From Pseudoxanthomonas mexicana (lineage in GTDB: Bacteria; Pseudomonadota; Gammaproteobacteria; Xanthomonadales; Xanthomonadaceae), in the NCBI RefSeq assembly GCF_001556105.1, contig NZ_LSIF01000017.1, forward strand, positions 1 to 41,964: DNA of 41,964 bases, written 5' to 3'. The position numbers and the translations under genes are program-made. Of this stretch, positions 8,030 to 17,112 are shown piece after piece (position 1 is the stretch's first letter; each line of letters begins with the position of its first letter). The notes beneath the pieces are model-generated. The model was not told where the DNA came from, searched no databases, and was given only the letters and a program-made list of their open reading frames with translations.

Positions 8030-8908
8030 TCACCAGTCGATCTCGCCGGTGACGATGGTGCGCACGTGGCCGCCGGACCACACGTCACCGGCGTCGTCCA
8101 CGCGCAACTGCAGGCGCGCGTCGTAGCCGACTTCGCGGCCCTGGCTGACGATGTAGCGACCATCGCGGCCGGGCAGTGCATCGCGCGACGCCAGCCAAGC
8201 AGCCAGCGTCGCGTTGGCGGCACCGGAGGCGGCATCCTCGAACGCCGCGGGTGCGCCGACGAAGGCGCGCACCGCGAGGTCGTAATCCTGTGCCGGCGTA
8301 CGCGCGTAGGCGCAGACACCCATGCTTTCGGTGGCTTTGGCGAGGGCGCTGATGGCGTCCCAGTCCGGTGTTGTGCCTCGCAGGGTGGCTTCGTCGCGCA
8401 CCTCGGCCAACCACCAGCGGCGACCGCCATCCATCAGCGCGGGCGGCAGTTCGCCGGCCGGCAGATGGGCGAGGGCTGCACGCAGCACATCATCTGAAGC
8501 CGGGTCACCGATCTTCACGACGTGGGCGCGCGGCGTACGCACGGCGATGGTGCGGGTGGCGCCGTCGCCCTCCACGCGCAACGGCAGTACGCCAACCGCA
8601 CCTTCCTGCATCACTATGCCGTCGACGGGCGAGGCAAGGCCGGCATCGAGCACGACATGCGCGGTGCCCACGCTGGGATGGCCGGCGAACGGCACTTCGC
8701 GTCGGGGACTGAACATGCGCACGGCGTAGCTCGCGCCCGGCTGCGTGGGGGCGAACACGAAGGTGGTTTCCGGCAGGCGAGTCCAGCGGGCGATGGCCTG
8801 CATGGCGGCGTCATCGAGTCCGGCGGCGTCGAGCACGACGGCCAGCGGATTGCCGGCGCCAGGGCGATCGGCGAACACGTCCAGCTGGACGTAGCGGCGG
8901 AGGGTCAT
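8030..8908 (-). CDS. PhzF family isomerase/epimerase
   Basis: 292 residues, the normal family length. The start LDVFADRPGAGNPLAVV is typical of the family. The catalytic glutamate is present in LPETTF (E47), and FAGHPSVGTAHV and GAANATLAAWL match conserved segments of the twin diaminopimelate-epimerase-like domains. PhzF acts in phenazine synthesis, but most family members are in genomes without phz genes and catalyse unknown isomerisations without a cofactor. No phenazine genes are nearby. The start codon lacks a clear ribosome-binding site. It is convergent with the amidohydrolase gene and divergent from lysAC. Confidence 0.85.
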   Translation of the reverse strand: MTLRRYVQLDVFADRPGAGNPLAVVLDAAGLDDAAMQAIARWTRLPETTFVFAPTQPGASYAVRMFSPRREVPFAGHPSVGTAHVVLDAGLASPVDGIVMQEGAVGVLPLRVEGDGATRTIAVRTPRAHVVKIGDPASDDVLRAALAHLPAGELPPALMDGGRRWWLAEVRDEATLRGTTPDWDAISALAKATESMGVCAYARTPAQDYDLAVRAFVGAPAAFEDAASGAANATLAAWLASRDALPGRDGRYIVSQGREVGYDARLQLRVDDAGDVWSGGHVRTIVTGEIDW

Positions 8909-9050
8909 GGGGGTGTTGTCGCGTGGGGGCCGCGCAGCTTACCAAGTCGCGAGTCAGACTCACCCCGTGCGGATGACCGCGGCTGGCTCCGAGGGAGCGT
9001 GGCGCGTTCGTTGCATGCGGTACGGTCCGGTCGGGCCCGGGAGCTTGGGC

Positions 9051-9084
9051 TAGAATCAACGGTTCACGCCCGAACGGTTCGGGC
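9051..9084 (+). promoter_or_regulatory. lysAC leader: TAGAAT box and 17-base palindrome
   Basis: TAGAAT (9051-9056) resembles a -10 box, but I see no good -35 at the right spacing. A perfect palindrome follows (8-bp arms 9068-9075 and 9077-9084 about a central base). It lies about 20 bases before the lysAC ATG, which itself has no obvious ribosome-binding site. The palindrome could be an operator or an RNA hairpin affecting translation. This is a positional inference only. Confidence 0.35.
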
Positions 9085-9103
9085 ATCCCTCCCCATTCTA
9101 TCC

Positions 9104-11731
9104 ATGCCCTCCGCCACCCCCGCGTCTGATCGTTGGATCGTCCTCAAGTTCGGCGGCACGTCCGTGTCGCGTCGCCACCGCTGGAACACGATTGGCACGC
9201 TGGCGAAGAAACGCGCGGATGAGGGCGAGGCCCGCATCCTGGTGGTGGTGTCGGCGCTGTCCGGGGTGACCAACGAACTGACCGCGATCGCCGATGGCGC
9301 CGCGGACAGTGCCGAACGGGTGGCGATGCTGGAGCAGCGTCACCGCGAGTTCCTCGCGGAACTGGAACTCGATGCCGATGCCGTGCTGGGCGACCGCCTC
9401 GCCGCACTGCGCAACCTGCTGACCGATGCGCGCGCCGCGAGCCGCACGCTGGACTGGCAGGCCGAGGTGCTGGGGCAGGGCGAACTGCTCTCATCGACGA
9501 TCGGCGTCGCTTACCTGCGCGCGCAGGGCCTGGACTTCGGCTGGGTCGATGCGCGTCACTGGCTGCAGGCCAACTTCCTGCCCAACCAAAGCCCGTGGGC
9601 GCAGCGGCTGTCCGTGTCGTGCAACACCGCGCCCGACCAGGACTGGCGCCGCGCTTTTGCCGGCCAAGCGAGCCGGATGCTGCTGACGCAGGGGTTCATC
9701 TCGCGCCATGCCGATGGTGGCACCGCCATCCTCGGTCGCGGCGGCTCGGACACCTCGGCCGCCTACTTCGGCGCCCTGCTGGGCGCGCAGCGCGTGGAAA
9801 TCTGGACCGACGTGCCCGGCATGTTCAGCGCCAACCCGCGCGAGGTGCCCGACGCACGCCTGCTGACACGCCTGGACTACTACGAGGCGCAGGAAATCGC
9901 GACCACCGGCGCGAAGGTACTGCATCCGCGTTCGATCAAGCCCTGCCGCGACGCCGGCGTGGCGATGGCGATCCTCGACACCGAGCGCCCGGAGCTGCCG
10001 GGTACCACCATCGACGGCACGGCGCTGACCGTGCCGGGCGTGAAGGCGGTCAGCCGCCGCAACGGCATCGTGCTGGTGTCGATGGAAGGCATCGGCATGT
10101 GGCAGCAGGTCGGCTTCCTGGCTGACGTGTTTGCGCGCTTCAAGAAGCACGGGTTGTCGGTGGACCTGATCGGTTCGTCGGAGACCAACGTCACCGTGTC
10201 GCTGGACCCCAGCGAGAACCTGGTCAATACCGATGTGCTGGCGGCGCTGTCGGCGGACCTTGCGGAGATCTGCCGGGTCAAGGTGATCGCGCCGTGCACG
10301 GCGATCACCCTGGTCGGCCGCGGCATGCGTTCGCTGTTGCACAAGCTGTCGGACGTGTGGGCGATGTTCGGGCGCGAGCGCGTGCACCTGATCTCGCAGT
10401 CGTCCAACGACCTCAACCTGACCTTCGTCATCGACGAGGCCGACGCCGACGGCATGCTGCCGCTGTTGCACGAGGCGTTGATCGACAGCGGTGCGATGCC
10501 GGCCGACGAGGCCAGTGTGTTCGGGCCGAGCTGGCGCGAGATCAACGGTGCGGTCCGTCAGCGTGGCGTGCGCTGGTGGAGCGCTGCGGCTGCGCGCGAA
10601 CGCTTGCTGTCGCTGGCGCAGGCCGGTACCACGCGTTATGTCTACGATCTCGACATCGTGCGTGCCCGTGCCCGCGCATTGGCCGCCATCTCGGCAGTGG
10701 ATCGCCGTTTCTTTGCGATCAAGGCCAATTCCCATCCAGCCATCCTGCGTGCCCTGGTGGAGGAAGGATTCGGCCTGGAATGCGTGTCGCGTGGCGAGCT
10801 GGAACACGTGTTCGCGGTGGCGCCGTCGCTGCCGATGGAGTGCGTGCTGTTCACGCCCAGCTTCGCGCCGCGTGCCGAGTACGCCTTCGCGCTGGAGCGC
10901 GGGATCAACGTCACCCTCGACAACGTCGAGGCGCTGCAGCAGTGGCCGGAGGTATTCCGTGGTCGTCGACTGTGGTTGCGCGTTGACCTGGGGCGCGGCG
11001 ATGGCCACCACGACAAGGTGAAGACGGGCGGCAAGACTTCGAAGTTCGGCCTGCCGCTGGCCAAGCTGGACGACTTCCTCGCTGCCGCGCGGTTGCTGGA
11101 CACGCGCATCGTCGGCCTGCACGCGCACCTGGGCAGCGGCGTGGAAAGCGCGCAGCACTGGAACCAGATCGCCGACGAACTCGGTGGACTGGCCGACCAG
11201 ATCGGCACCATCGAAACCATTGATATCGGCGGCGGCCTGCCGATTCCCTACGCCGAGGGCGACGAGCCGTTCGATCTGGCGGCGTGGGGCGAAGGCCTGG
11301 CCGCAATCAAGGCGGCTTATCCCGCCTACCAGCTTGTCATCGAACCGGGTCGCTACCTGGTCGCCGAGTCGGGTGTCCTGCTGGCGCACGTCACGCAGGT
11401 CGTCGAGAAGCTCGGCATCCGCCGTGTCGGCAGCGATGCCGGCATGCACACGCTGATCCGCCCGGCGCTGTACGACGCCTGGCACGATGTGGCCAACCTG
11501 TCGCGGCTGGACGATGCCGAGCAGGAGCCGTTCGACGTGGTCGGCCCGATCTGCGAGTCGAGCGACATCTTCGGCAAGCGCCGCAAGCTGCCATCTGCGA
11601 CGGCAGAGGGCGACGTACTGCTGTTCTCCGACGCCGGCGCTTACGGTTACGTGATGGCCAGTCATTACAATCTGCGCGGCCTGCCCGACGAGGACATCAT
11701 TGAGGGCGTCGTCGGCGATGCGGCGGGCTGA
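9104..11731 (+). CDS. lysAC: Bifunctional aspartate kinase / diaminopimelate decarboxylase (fused LysC-LysA)
   Basis: 875 residues from ATG 9104; the open frame runs much further upstream but without family similarity. The N-terminal half is aspartate kinase: KFGGTSV (15-21), LGRGGSDTSA near 210, and two ACT-type regulatory modules at about 310-460 (VDLIGSSETNVTVS; SQSSNDLNLTF). The C-terminal half from about residue 500 is PLP-dependent DAP decarboxylase, with the Schiff-base lysine K540 in FAIKANSHP, HLGSG, GGGLPIPY, EPGRYLV and CESSD. It therefore joins the first step of the aspartate pathway to the last step of lysine synthesis. This fusion is known in xanthomonads. The ACT region suggests lysine or threonine feedback. 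murL follows 66 bases downstream. Confidence 0.95.
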   Translation: MPSATPASDRWIVLKFGGTSVSRRHRWNTIGTLAKKRADEGEARILVVVSALSGVTNELTAIADGAADSAERVAMLEQRHREFLAELELDADAVLGDRLAALRNLLTDARAASRTLDWQAEVLGQGELLSSTIGVAYLRAQGLDFGWVDARHWLQANFLPNQSPWAQRLSVSCNTAPDQDWRRAFAGQASRMLLTQGFISRHADGGTAILGRGGSDTSAAYFGALLGAQRVEIWTDVPGMFSANPREVPDARLLTRLDYYEAQEIATTGAKVLHPRSIKPCRDAGVAMAILDTERPELPGTTIDGTALTVPGVKAVSRRNGIVLVSMEGIGMWQQVGFLADVFARFKKHGLSVDLIGSSETNVTVSLDPSENLVNTDVLAALSADLAEICRVKVIAPCTAITLVGRGMRSLLHKLSDVWAMFGRERVHLISQSSNDLNLTFVIDEADADGMLPLLHEALIDSGAMPADEASVFGPSWREINGAVRQRGVRWWSAAAARERLLSLAQAGTTRYVYDLDIVRARARALAAISAVDRRFFAIKANSHPAILRALVEEGFGLECVSRGELEHVFAVAPSLPMECVLFTPSFAPRAEYAFALERGINVTLDNVEALQQWPEVFRGRRLWLRVDLGRGDGHHDKVKTGGKTSKFGLPLAKLDDFLAAARLLDTRIVGLHAHLGSGVESAQHWNQIADELGGLADQIGTIETIDIGGGLPIPYAEGDEPFDLAAWGEGLAAIKAAYPAYQLVIEPGRYLVAESGVLLAHVTQVVEKLGIRRVGSDAGMHTLIRPALYDAWHDVANLSRLDDAEQEPFDVVGPICESSDIFGKRRKLPSATAEGDVLLFSDAGAYGYVMASHYNLRGLPDEDIIEGVVGDAAG

Positions 11732-11797
11732 CGCGACACTGGTTGTTTACTGTATTGCCTGCCATAGAGGGCGGGCGGCTTCTTCCTTGGACTACGC

Positions 11798-13153
11798 ATG
11801 ACGACGTTCGACAAATCCAGCATCCGTACCTTCCGTTTCGTGCGCTGTTCCTTCGAGGCGGACAGCGGCGTGGCGAGGCTGGTCTACGCCTTCGACGACG
11901 GCCCGGAGCTGACGGAAACGGTGACCATCCCGGGCGCGCCGTTCACCCTGGACGCCACCCGCGCGCAGGCCGTCGAGCAGGCCGTGCGGCTGCTGCACCT
12001 GATCACCGGCGTCAGCTACTACAAGGCCGCGGTGCCGAACGAGATCCGCATCGACGGCTATGCCATCGACGCAGCGACGGCGGTGCTGATCGAGCAGGTC
12101 TACGTGCATGGCCTGGGCGAATTCGCCTACCGTAACGGCCTGAGCCTGCACGGCCGCGTGCGCTTCCCGGTCGCTGCGCCCGCGCAAGCGGCCGCGCCTG
12201 CTGCGGGACTGCACGAGCACGCGCTGGTCGCCATCGGCGGCGGCAAGGATTCGCTGGTCAGCATCGAGGCTTTGCGTGGCGCGGGGGTCGACCAGACGGT
12301 GACGTGGGTCGGTGGCTCGCAGCTGATCGCGGCGTGTGCGGCGCGCACTGGCTTGCCGACGCTCAACATCGGCCGCGCGCTGGCGCCGGAGCTGTTCGAC
12401 TACAACCGGCAGGGGGCGTGGAACGGCCATATCCCGGTCACCGCGATCAACTCGGCGATCATGGTGTTGGCGGCGCTGCTGCACGGCGTGGACCAGGTGG
12501 TGTTCTCCAACGAGCGCTCGGCCAGCTACGGCAGCATGATTCCCGGCACCGGCGAAGTGAACCACCAGTGGTCGAAGGGGTGGGCCTTCGAGCAGGCCTT
12601 CGGCGCGTACGTGCAATCGCATGTGGCTGCCGACCTGCACTATTACTCGCTGCTGCGCCCGCTGTCGGAACTGGCGGTGGCGCGGCAGTTCGCGCGCACG
12701 GATCACTACGACGCGCACTTCTCCAGCTGCAACCGCAACTTCCATCTGCTCGGCGAGCGCCCGACCAACCGCTGGTGCGGCGTGTGCCCGAAGTGCCACT
12801 TCGTGTTCCTGGCGCTGGCGCCGTTCATGCCCAAGCCGCGGCTGGTCGGCATTTTTGGCCGCAACCTGCTGGATGACACGAACCAGACGGGCGGCTTCGA
12901 TGCACTGTTGGAGTACCAAGACCACAAGCCGTTCGAATGCGTCGGCGAAGGCCAGGAGTCGCGTGCGGCGATGGCGACGCTCGGCGACCGCCCGGAATGG
13001 CGCGAGGACGCGATCGTCGCGCGGTTCAACCAGGAGATCCGCCCGCAACTCGACGCCGCCGAACTGGCAGTGGCGCCGTTGCTGGAGATCGGTGGTGAGC
13101 ACCGCGTTCCCGCCGCGCTGTGGGAGCGACTGCGTGCGAATTTCGCAGCTTGA
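11798..13153 (+). CDS. murL: UDP-MurNAc-L-Ala-L-Glu epimerase (MurL)
   Basis: 451 residues. A PP-loop-like nucleotide motif GGGKDS (147-152) and four cysteines in a zinc-ribbon-like arrangement (C311, C327, C330, C333: RWCGVCPKC) are the visible hallmarks, and [13 protein letters not shown] is strongly conserved-looking. MurL, described in Xanthomonas oryzae, converts the terminal L-Glu of UDP-MurNAc-L-Ala-L-Glu to D-Glu in an ATP-dependent reaction. The PP-loop fits release of AMP and pyrophosphate. The assignment rests on these motifs and on the next gene, a MurD-like ligase overlapping by 20 bases, the pairing reported for murD2-murL. Together they bypass glutamate racemase (MurI) and ordinary MurD. 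Cytosolic. Confidence 0.85.
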   Translation: MTTFDKSSIRTFRFVRCSFEADSGVARLVYAFDDGPELTETVTIPGAPFTLDATRAQAVEQAVRLLHLITGVSYYKAAVPNEIRIDGYAIDAATAVLIEQVYVHGLGEFAYRNGLSLHGRVRFPVAAPAQAAAPAAGLHEHALVAIGGGKDSLVSIEALRGAGVDQTVTWVGGSQLIAACAARTGLPTLNIGRALAPELFDYNRQGAWNGHIPVTAINSAIMVLAALLHGVDQVVFSNERSASYGSMIPGTGEVNHQWSKGWAFEQAFGAYVQSHVAADLHYYSLLRPLSELAVARQFARTDHYDAHFSSCNRNFHLLGERPTNRWCGVCPKCHFVFLALAPFMPKPRLVGIFGRNLLDDTNQTGGFDALLEYQDHKPFECVGEGQESRAAMATLGDRPEWREDAIVARFNQEIRPQLDAAELAVAPLLEIGGEHRVPAALWERLRANFAA

Positions 13154-14537
13154 TGACAAACGCGTCGCCCTGTGGGGCTGGGGTCGCGAAGGCCGCGCCG
13201 CGTATCACGCGGTCCGGTCGTACCTCGCTTCGTTGCCGCTGACGCTGTTCTGCAGTGACGCAGAAGCGGTCGACGCCGCTGCGCTGGGCGACGCGCATCT
13301 TTCCATCGAAACCCAGGCGACGGCGGAACGGTTGTCCGCCTTCGAGATCGTCATCAAGTCGCCGGGCATCAGCCCCAATAGCCCGGCGGCGCAGTCGGCG
13401 GCGGCATCGGGGACACGTTTCATCGGCGGTACCGGCCTGTGGTTCGCCGAACATGCAGGCGACAATGGCGTCGTGCTGCATACGTTCTGCGTCACCGGCA
13501 CCAAGGGCAAGAGCACGACCACGTCGTTGCTGGCGCACCTGCTGCGCGCGTCGGGGCGTCGCACGGCCCTGGTCGGCAACATCGGCGTGCCGCTGCTGGA
13601 GGTGCTGGATCCGCAACCGGCGCCGGAAGCGTGGGCGATCGAGCTGTCGAGCTACCAGACCGGCGATGTCGCGGCGAGCGGTGCGCATCCCGATGTGGCT
13701 GTCGTACTGAACCTGTTCCCCGAACATCTGGATTGGCACGGCAGCGAGACGCGTTACATCGAGGACAAGCTGAAACTGGTCACCGACGCGCACCCGCGCA
13801 TCGCCGTACTCAATGCGGCGGATCCGAGACTGGCTGCACTCGACCTGCCGCACAGCGAGATCCACTGGTTCAACCGGGCGGATGGCTGGCACCTGCGCGA
13901 GGATGACCTGTATCGCGGCGACCTGTTCGTCATGGACACGCGTCCGTTGCCGCTGCCGGGTCGCCACAACCGCAGCAATCTCTGTGCGGTGCTGACCGCA
14001 ATGGAAGCGACGGGCATCGACGCATTGCCGCTGGCGGCACATGCGCAGTCGTTCCGTCCGCTGCCGAACCGGCTGCAGGCCATGGGCACGCGTGACGGCA
14101 TCACCTGGGTCAACGACTCCATCAGCACCACGCCGCACGCCACGCTGGCGGCGCTCGACTGTTTTGCCGGGCGGCGTATCGCGCTGCTGGTCGGCGGCCA
14201 TGATCGTGGCGTGGACTGGTCGGAGTTCGCCGCGCACATGCGTGCCCACGCCCCACATGCGATCGTCACGATGGGCGCCAACGGGCCCCGCATCCACGCG
14301 CTGTTGGCTGAAGTGGCTGGCGAAGGTGGATTCGTGCTGCACGCCGCGGTGACGCTCCCCGAGGCCGTCGCGGCCGCCCGCGCGTCGCTGGACGGCGAGG
14401 GCGTGGTGCTGCTGTCTCCGGGTGCGCCGAGTTTCGGCCAGTACAAGGACTATGTCGCGCGCGGGCGTCATTTCGCCGAACTGGTGGGCTTCGATCCGGA
14501 CGACATCACGGCGATTCCCGGCCTGGGTATCGCCTGA
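13134..14537 (+). CDS. murD2: UDP-MurNAc-L-alanine--L-glutamate ligase (MurD2)
   Basis: 467 residues from GTG 13134, chosen because GGGAG (13122-13126) lies 7 bases upstream inside murL and no ATG is near; the reading frame opens with the Rossmann-like strand [12 protein letters not shown]. It has the Mur ligase ATP site GTKGKST (122-128), [21 protein letters not shown] and the C-terminal segments [12 protein letters not shown] and [12 protein letters not shown]. It resembles MurD, but its pairing with MurL indicates the variant that adds L-Glu rather than D-Glu to UDP-MurNAc-L-Ala. The sequence alone does not prove substrate chirality. Translation is probably coupled to murL through the 20-base overlap. 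Confidence 0.85.
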   Translation: MRISQLDDKRVALWGWGREGRAAYHAVRSYLASLPLTLFCSDAEAVDAAALGDAHLSIETQATAERLSAFEIVIKSPGISPNSPAAQSAAASGTRFIGGTGLWFAEHAGDNGVVLHTFCVTGTKGKSTTTSLLAHLLRASGRRTALVGNIGVPLLEVLDPQPAPEAWAIELSSYQTGDVAASGAHPDVAVVLNLFPEHLDWHGSETRYIEDKLKLVTDAHPRIAVLNAADPRLAALDLPHSEIHWFNRADGWHLREDDLYRGDLFVMDTRPLPLPGRHNRSNLCAVLTAMEATGIDALPLAAHAQSFRPLPNRLQAMGTRDGITWVNDSISTTPHATLAALDCFAGRRIALLVGGHDRGVDWSEFAAHMRAHAPHAIVTMGANGPRIHALLAEVAGEGGFVLHAAVTLPEAVAAARASLDGEGVVLLSPGAPSFGQYKDYVARGRHFAELVGFDPDDITAIPGLGIA

Positions 14538-14605
14538 CGCCACCCGCCACCGCTGACGCAAGCGTCCGGTCTTACACTCGGCAGGTCCCCAACGAGGAGC
14601 CTGCC

Positions 14606-15388
14606 ATGCACCACCGCCTGTTGCTGCCCTGTCTGCTGTCCCTGCTATGGTCGCCCGCGCTGCTCGCGGCGCCCGTCGCCAAACCGGTCGAATGGAAGAT
14701 CGGGGGAGATACGTTCTCCGGCTACCTCGTCTACGAGGACAGTGTGAAGACGCCGCGCCCGGGCCTGGTGATGGTGCCGAACTGGAAGGGCGTCAACGAC
14801 TCGGCGATCGAGAAGGCGCATCTCGTCGCCGGCGACGACTACGTGGTGCTGGTCGCCGATGTCTACGGCAAGGGCATCCGGCCGAAGACCGATGCCGAGG
14901 CCGGCCCGGTCGCCACCGCGATGCGTGCCGACCGTCCGAAACTGCGGGCGCGAGTCCAGAAGGCTATCGAGGTACTGAAGCAGCAGCCCGCCACGCTGGT
15001 GGACCGGGCGCGCATCGGTGCGTTCGGCTACTGCTTCGGCGGTAGCACGGTGCTGGAACTGGTGCGTGCCGGCGATGCGCTGGCGGGGGTAGTCAGCCTG
15101 CATGGTGGACTGGCGACCGATCTTCCCGCGGCCGGGCCTGTGAAGACGCCGTTACTGGTGCTCAACGGTGGCGACGACACCTACGTGTCGGCCGCGGAAA
15201 TCACTGCGTTCCAGGACGAGATGCGCAAGGCGGGCGCAGACTGGCAGTTCGTGAACTTCAGCGGTGCCGTGCATTGCTTCGCCGAATCCGACGCCCAGAA
15301 TCCGCCGGGCTGCGTCTACCACGAACGTTCCGCCAGGCGTGCCTACCGGATGATGGCGGACTTCTTCGTCGAGGTGTTCGCGAAGTGA
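14606..15388 (+). CDS. Dienelactone hydrolase family protein, exported
   Basis: 260 residues with a signal peptide ending near residue 22 (LLAA-P). GAGGAG-type ribosome-binding sequence (GAGGAG) lies before ATG 14606. The Cys-Asp-His triad of the family is visible: C143 in GYCFGG, D190/D191 in NGGDDTY and H223 in AVHCF. A conserved WKGVNDSAIEKAHLVAGDDYVVLVADVYG segment lies near the start (positions about 50-78). Classical dienelactone hydrolase is cytosolic and acts in chlorocatechol breakdown. Exported members like this are common in proteobacteria and have unknown substrates. The gene has a 68-base gap to murD2 and is convergent with the polyprenyl synthase. Confidence 0.85.
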   Translation: MHHRLLLPCLLSLLWSPALLAAPVAKPVEWKIGGDTFSGYLVYEDSVKTPRPGLVMVPNWKGVNDSAIEKAHLVAGDDYVVLVADVYGKGIRPKTDAEAGPVATAMRADRPKLRARVQKAIEVLKQQPATLVDRARIGAFGYCFGGSTVLELVRAGDALAGVVSLHGGLATDLPAAGPVKTPLLVLNGGDDTYVSAAEITAFQDEMRKAGADWQFVNFSGAVHCFAESDAQNPPGCVYHERSARRAYRMMADFFVEVFAK

Positions 15389-15395
15389 TGCGATG

Positions 15396-15419
15396 GAGCG
15401 CGGGTCAGTGCCCGCGCTC
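15396..15419. terminator. Perfect 9-bp hairpin overlapping the polyprenyl synthase stop (no U-tract)
   Basis: 15396-15404 pairs perfectly with 15411-15419 around a 6-base loop that contains the stop codon of the minus-strand polyprenyl synthase. The convergent hydrolase gene stops 8 bases before. Neither strand has a T-run. It is probably a shared 3'-end structure. Confidence 0.5.
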
Positions 15420-16427
15420 GACCGCGTAGCGCGCCAGGCCGCGCAGGGCGGCGAGGGCATTGGATTCGGGCAGGCCCTCGAGGGCCTGCTCGGCCTGCGT
15501 GGCGTAGTGGTGGGCGCGCTCGCGGCTGTAGTCGAGTCCGCCGGTCGCGCGGATCGCGGCGAGCACCTCGGGCATGGCGCCCGCATCGCCTTCCTGCACG
15601 ATGGTGCGCAGGCGACCCGCCGCCGCAGTGCCGGAGTGGCGGATGGCGTGGATCAGTGGCAGCGTGGCCTTGCCTTCGGCCAGGTCGTCGCCGAGGTTCT
15701 TGCCCAGCGCCTCGGCGTCCGCGGTGTAGTCGAGCACGTCATCGGCGATCTGGAAGGCGTAGCCCAACGCCATGCCGTAGTCGTAGAGCTTCTGCGGGAT
15801 GTCTCCGCTCGCGCCCGACGCCATCGCGCCGAGCTGCGTGCCGGCGGCGAACAGGACGGCCGTCTTGCGCTCGATCACGCGCAGGTAGGCGGCTTCGTCG
15901 GTGTCGGGATTGTGGACATGCAGCAGCTGCAGCACCTCGCCCTCGGCGATGCGGTTGGTGGTGTCGGCCAGCAGGCGCATCACGTCCATGCGGTCCAGTT
16001 CCACCATCAGCTGGAAGCTGCGCGAATAGAGGAAGTCGCCGACCAGCACGCTGGGTGCGTTGCCCCATAGCGCATTCGCCGTACTGCGGCCGCGGCGCAG
16101 GTCGGATTCGTCCACCACATCGTCATGCAGCAGGGTGGAGGTGTGGATGAATTCGATAATCGCCGCCAGCTGGTGGTGGTCCGGCGTGGTCGGTCCACAG
16201 GCCTGACCCGCCAGCACCACCAGCATCGGCCGCAGGCGCTTGCCGCCGGCGGAGATGATGTGGTCGGCAATCTGGTTGATCAGCACCACGTCCGAGGCCA
16301 GCCGGGCCCGAATCAGGGTGTCGACGGCGGCCATGTCGGCCTGCGCAAGCGACTGGATGCCGGGAAGGGCCAGGGTAGGGCGGGGGGATTCGACGACAGG
16401 CATGGGACGATCGGCCGGAAAGTCCAT
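15405..16427 (-). CDS. ispB: Polyprenyl (octaprenyl) diphosphate synthase
   Basis: 340 residues from ATG 16427. Both aspartate-rich motifs of trans-prenyltransferases are present: HDDVVDESDLRRG (D102, D103, D106) and ADDVLDYTAD (D229, D230, D233). The isopentenyl diphosphate site GGKRLRP lies at 61-67. It elongates farnesyl diphosphate with IPP to make the ubiquinone side chain, C40 in most gammaproteobacteria. Start choice is open: a perfect TATAAT ends only two bases before ATG 16427, so if that box is used the real start would be the ATG at 16403 (332 residues). It is divergent from ssb. Confidence 0.9.
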   Translation of the reverse strand: MDFPADRPMPVVESPRPTLALPGIQSLAQADMAAVDTLIRARLASDVVLINQIADHIISAGGKRLRPMLVVLAGQACGPTTPDHHQLAAIIEFIHTSTLLHDDVVDESDLRRGRSTANALWGNAPSVLVGDFLYSRSFQLMVELDRMDVMRLLADTTNRIAEGEVLQLLHVHNPDTDEAAYLRVIERKTAVLFAAGTQLGAMASGASGDIPQKLYDYGMALGYAFQIADDVLDYTADAEALGKNLGDDLAEGKATLPLIHAIRHSGTAAAGRLRTIVQEGDAGAMPEVLAAIRATGGLDYSRERAHHYATQAEQALEGLPESNALAALRGLARYAVERGH

Positions 16428-16429
16428 GA

Positions 16430-16435
16430 ATTATA
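16430..16435 (-). promoter_or_regulatory. ispB: TATAAT box abutting the ispB start
   Basis: A perfect -10 hexamer on the minus strand, two bases upstream of ATG 16427. No convincing -35 is seen at 16-18 bases. If active, transcription would begin inside the first codons, favouring translation from ATG 16403. Confidence 0.35.
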
Positions 16436-16502
16436 GGCGCTCGTGGGCGGCAATGCCCTACATGTGAGCTGGGCGAACGCCGATGGCGGGGGGCACGACG
16501 GG

Positions 16503-16537
16503 TATACTCCACTGGTCTTTGCCCGCGTCTGGCGGGC
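16503..16537 (+). promoter_or_regulatory. ssb: ssb leader: TATACT box and GC hairpin
   Basis: TATACT (16503-16508) is a good -10 candidate about 50 bases before the ssb ATG, though the -35 is weak. Directly downstream a 6-bp GC-only hairpin (16521-16526 with 16532-16537) would form in the 5' leader. It could influence mRNA stability or translation; no LexA box is seen. Confidence 0.4.
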
Positions 16538-16557
16538 ATCCCTGAACGGATATCGAT

Positions 16558-17055
16558 ATGGCCCGCGGCATCAACAAAGTCATCCTCGTCGGCAACCTCG
16601 GCAACGATCCCGAAACCCGCTACACGCAGGGTGGCATGGCGATCACCCGGATCAGTCTGGCCACCACCAGCGTGCGCAAGGACAAGGACGGCAACCAGCA
16701 GGAACGCACTGAATGGCACCGCGTGGTGTTCTTCGGCAAGCTCGGCGAGATCGCCGGCGAGTACCTGCGCAAGGGCAGCTCGGTGTACGTCGAAGGCTCG
16801 CTGCGCTACGACAAGTACACCGGCCAGGACGGGCAGGAGAAGTCTTCCACCGACATCATCGCCGACGAGATGCAGATGCTCGGTGGCCGTGAAGGTGGCG
16901 GTGGCGGCTCCAGTGGCGGTGATCGCCCGGCCCGCGCGCCGCGTCAGGACTACGGCAACCAGGGTGGCGGTGGCGGTCAACGTCGCCAGGCGCCGGCACC
17001 CTCATCGCAGCCGGCACCGATGGACGATTTCGCGGATGACGACATCCCATTTTGA
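16558..17055 (+). CDS. ssb: Single-stranded DNA-binding protein
   Basis: 165 residues. The N-terminal OB fold (1-110) contains the signatures [16 protein letters not shown] and [23 protein letters not shown] (in part). A glycine-rich disordered linker (about 113-150) follows, and the acidic tip ends in DDDIPF, the peptide that docks DNA-repair and replication partners. It binds ssDNA as a tetramer in replication, recombination and repair. The usual neighbour uvrA is not in the window; the gene here sits between ispB (divergent) and the rhamnose operon. Confidence 0.97.
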   Translation: MARGINKVILVGNLGNDPETRYTQGGMAITRISLATTSVRKDKDGNQQERTEWHRVVFFGKLGEIAGEYLRKGSSVYVEGSLRYDKYTGQDGQEKSSTDIIADEMQMLGGREGGGGGSSGGDRPARAPRQDYGNQGGGGGQRRQAPAPSSQPAPMDDFADDDIPF

Positions 17056-17112
17056 TCGTGATGTTGTTGCAGCGAAATTGAAACAATCAGCATTGATTTA
17101 AAGGAGCAGTAC

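Noticed and set aside
8030..8908. Phenazine biosynthesis
   Set aside because: Only a PhzF-like gene is present and family members are widespread without phenazine genes; no phzA-E homologue in the window.
8909..9103. Lysine riboswitch upstream of lysAC
   Set aside because: The gap is only 195 bases, shared with a divergent gene, and I see a simple palindrome rather than a multi-helix aptamer.
9491..11665. Long minus-strand open frame inside lysAC
   Set aside because: Shadow of lysAC; no domain or start site, while lysAC shows catalytic motifs along its length.
9104..11731. Possibility that lysAC is an artefact of a missed stop between two genes
   Set aside because: The join region is continuous coding sequence with no stop or start signal, and both enzyme halves are complete; the fusion is known in xanthomonads.
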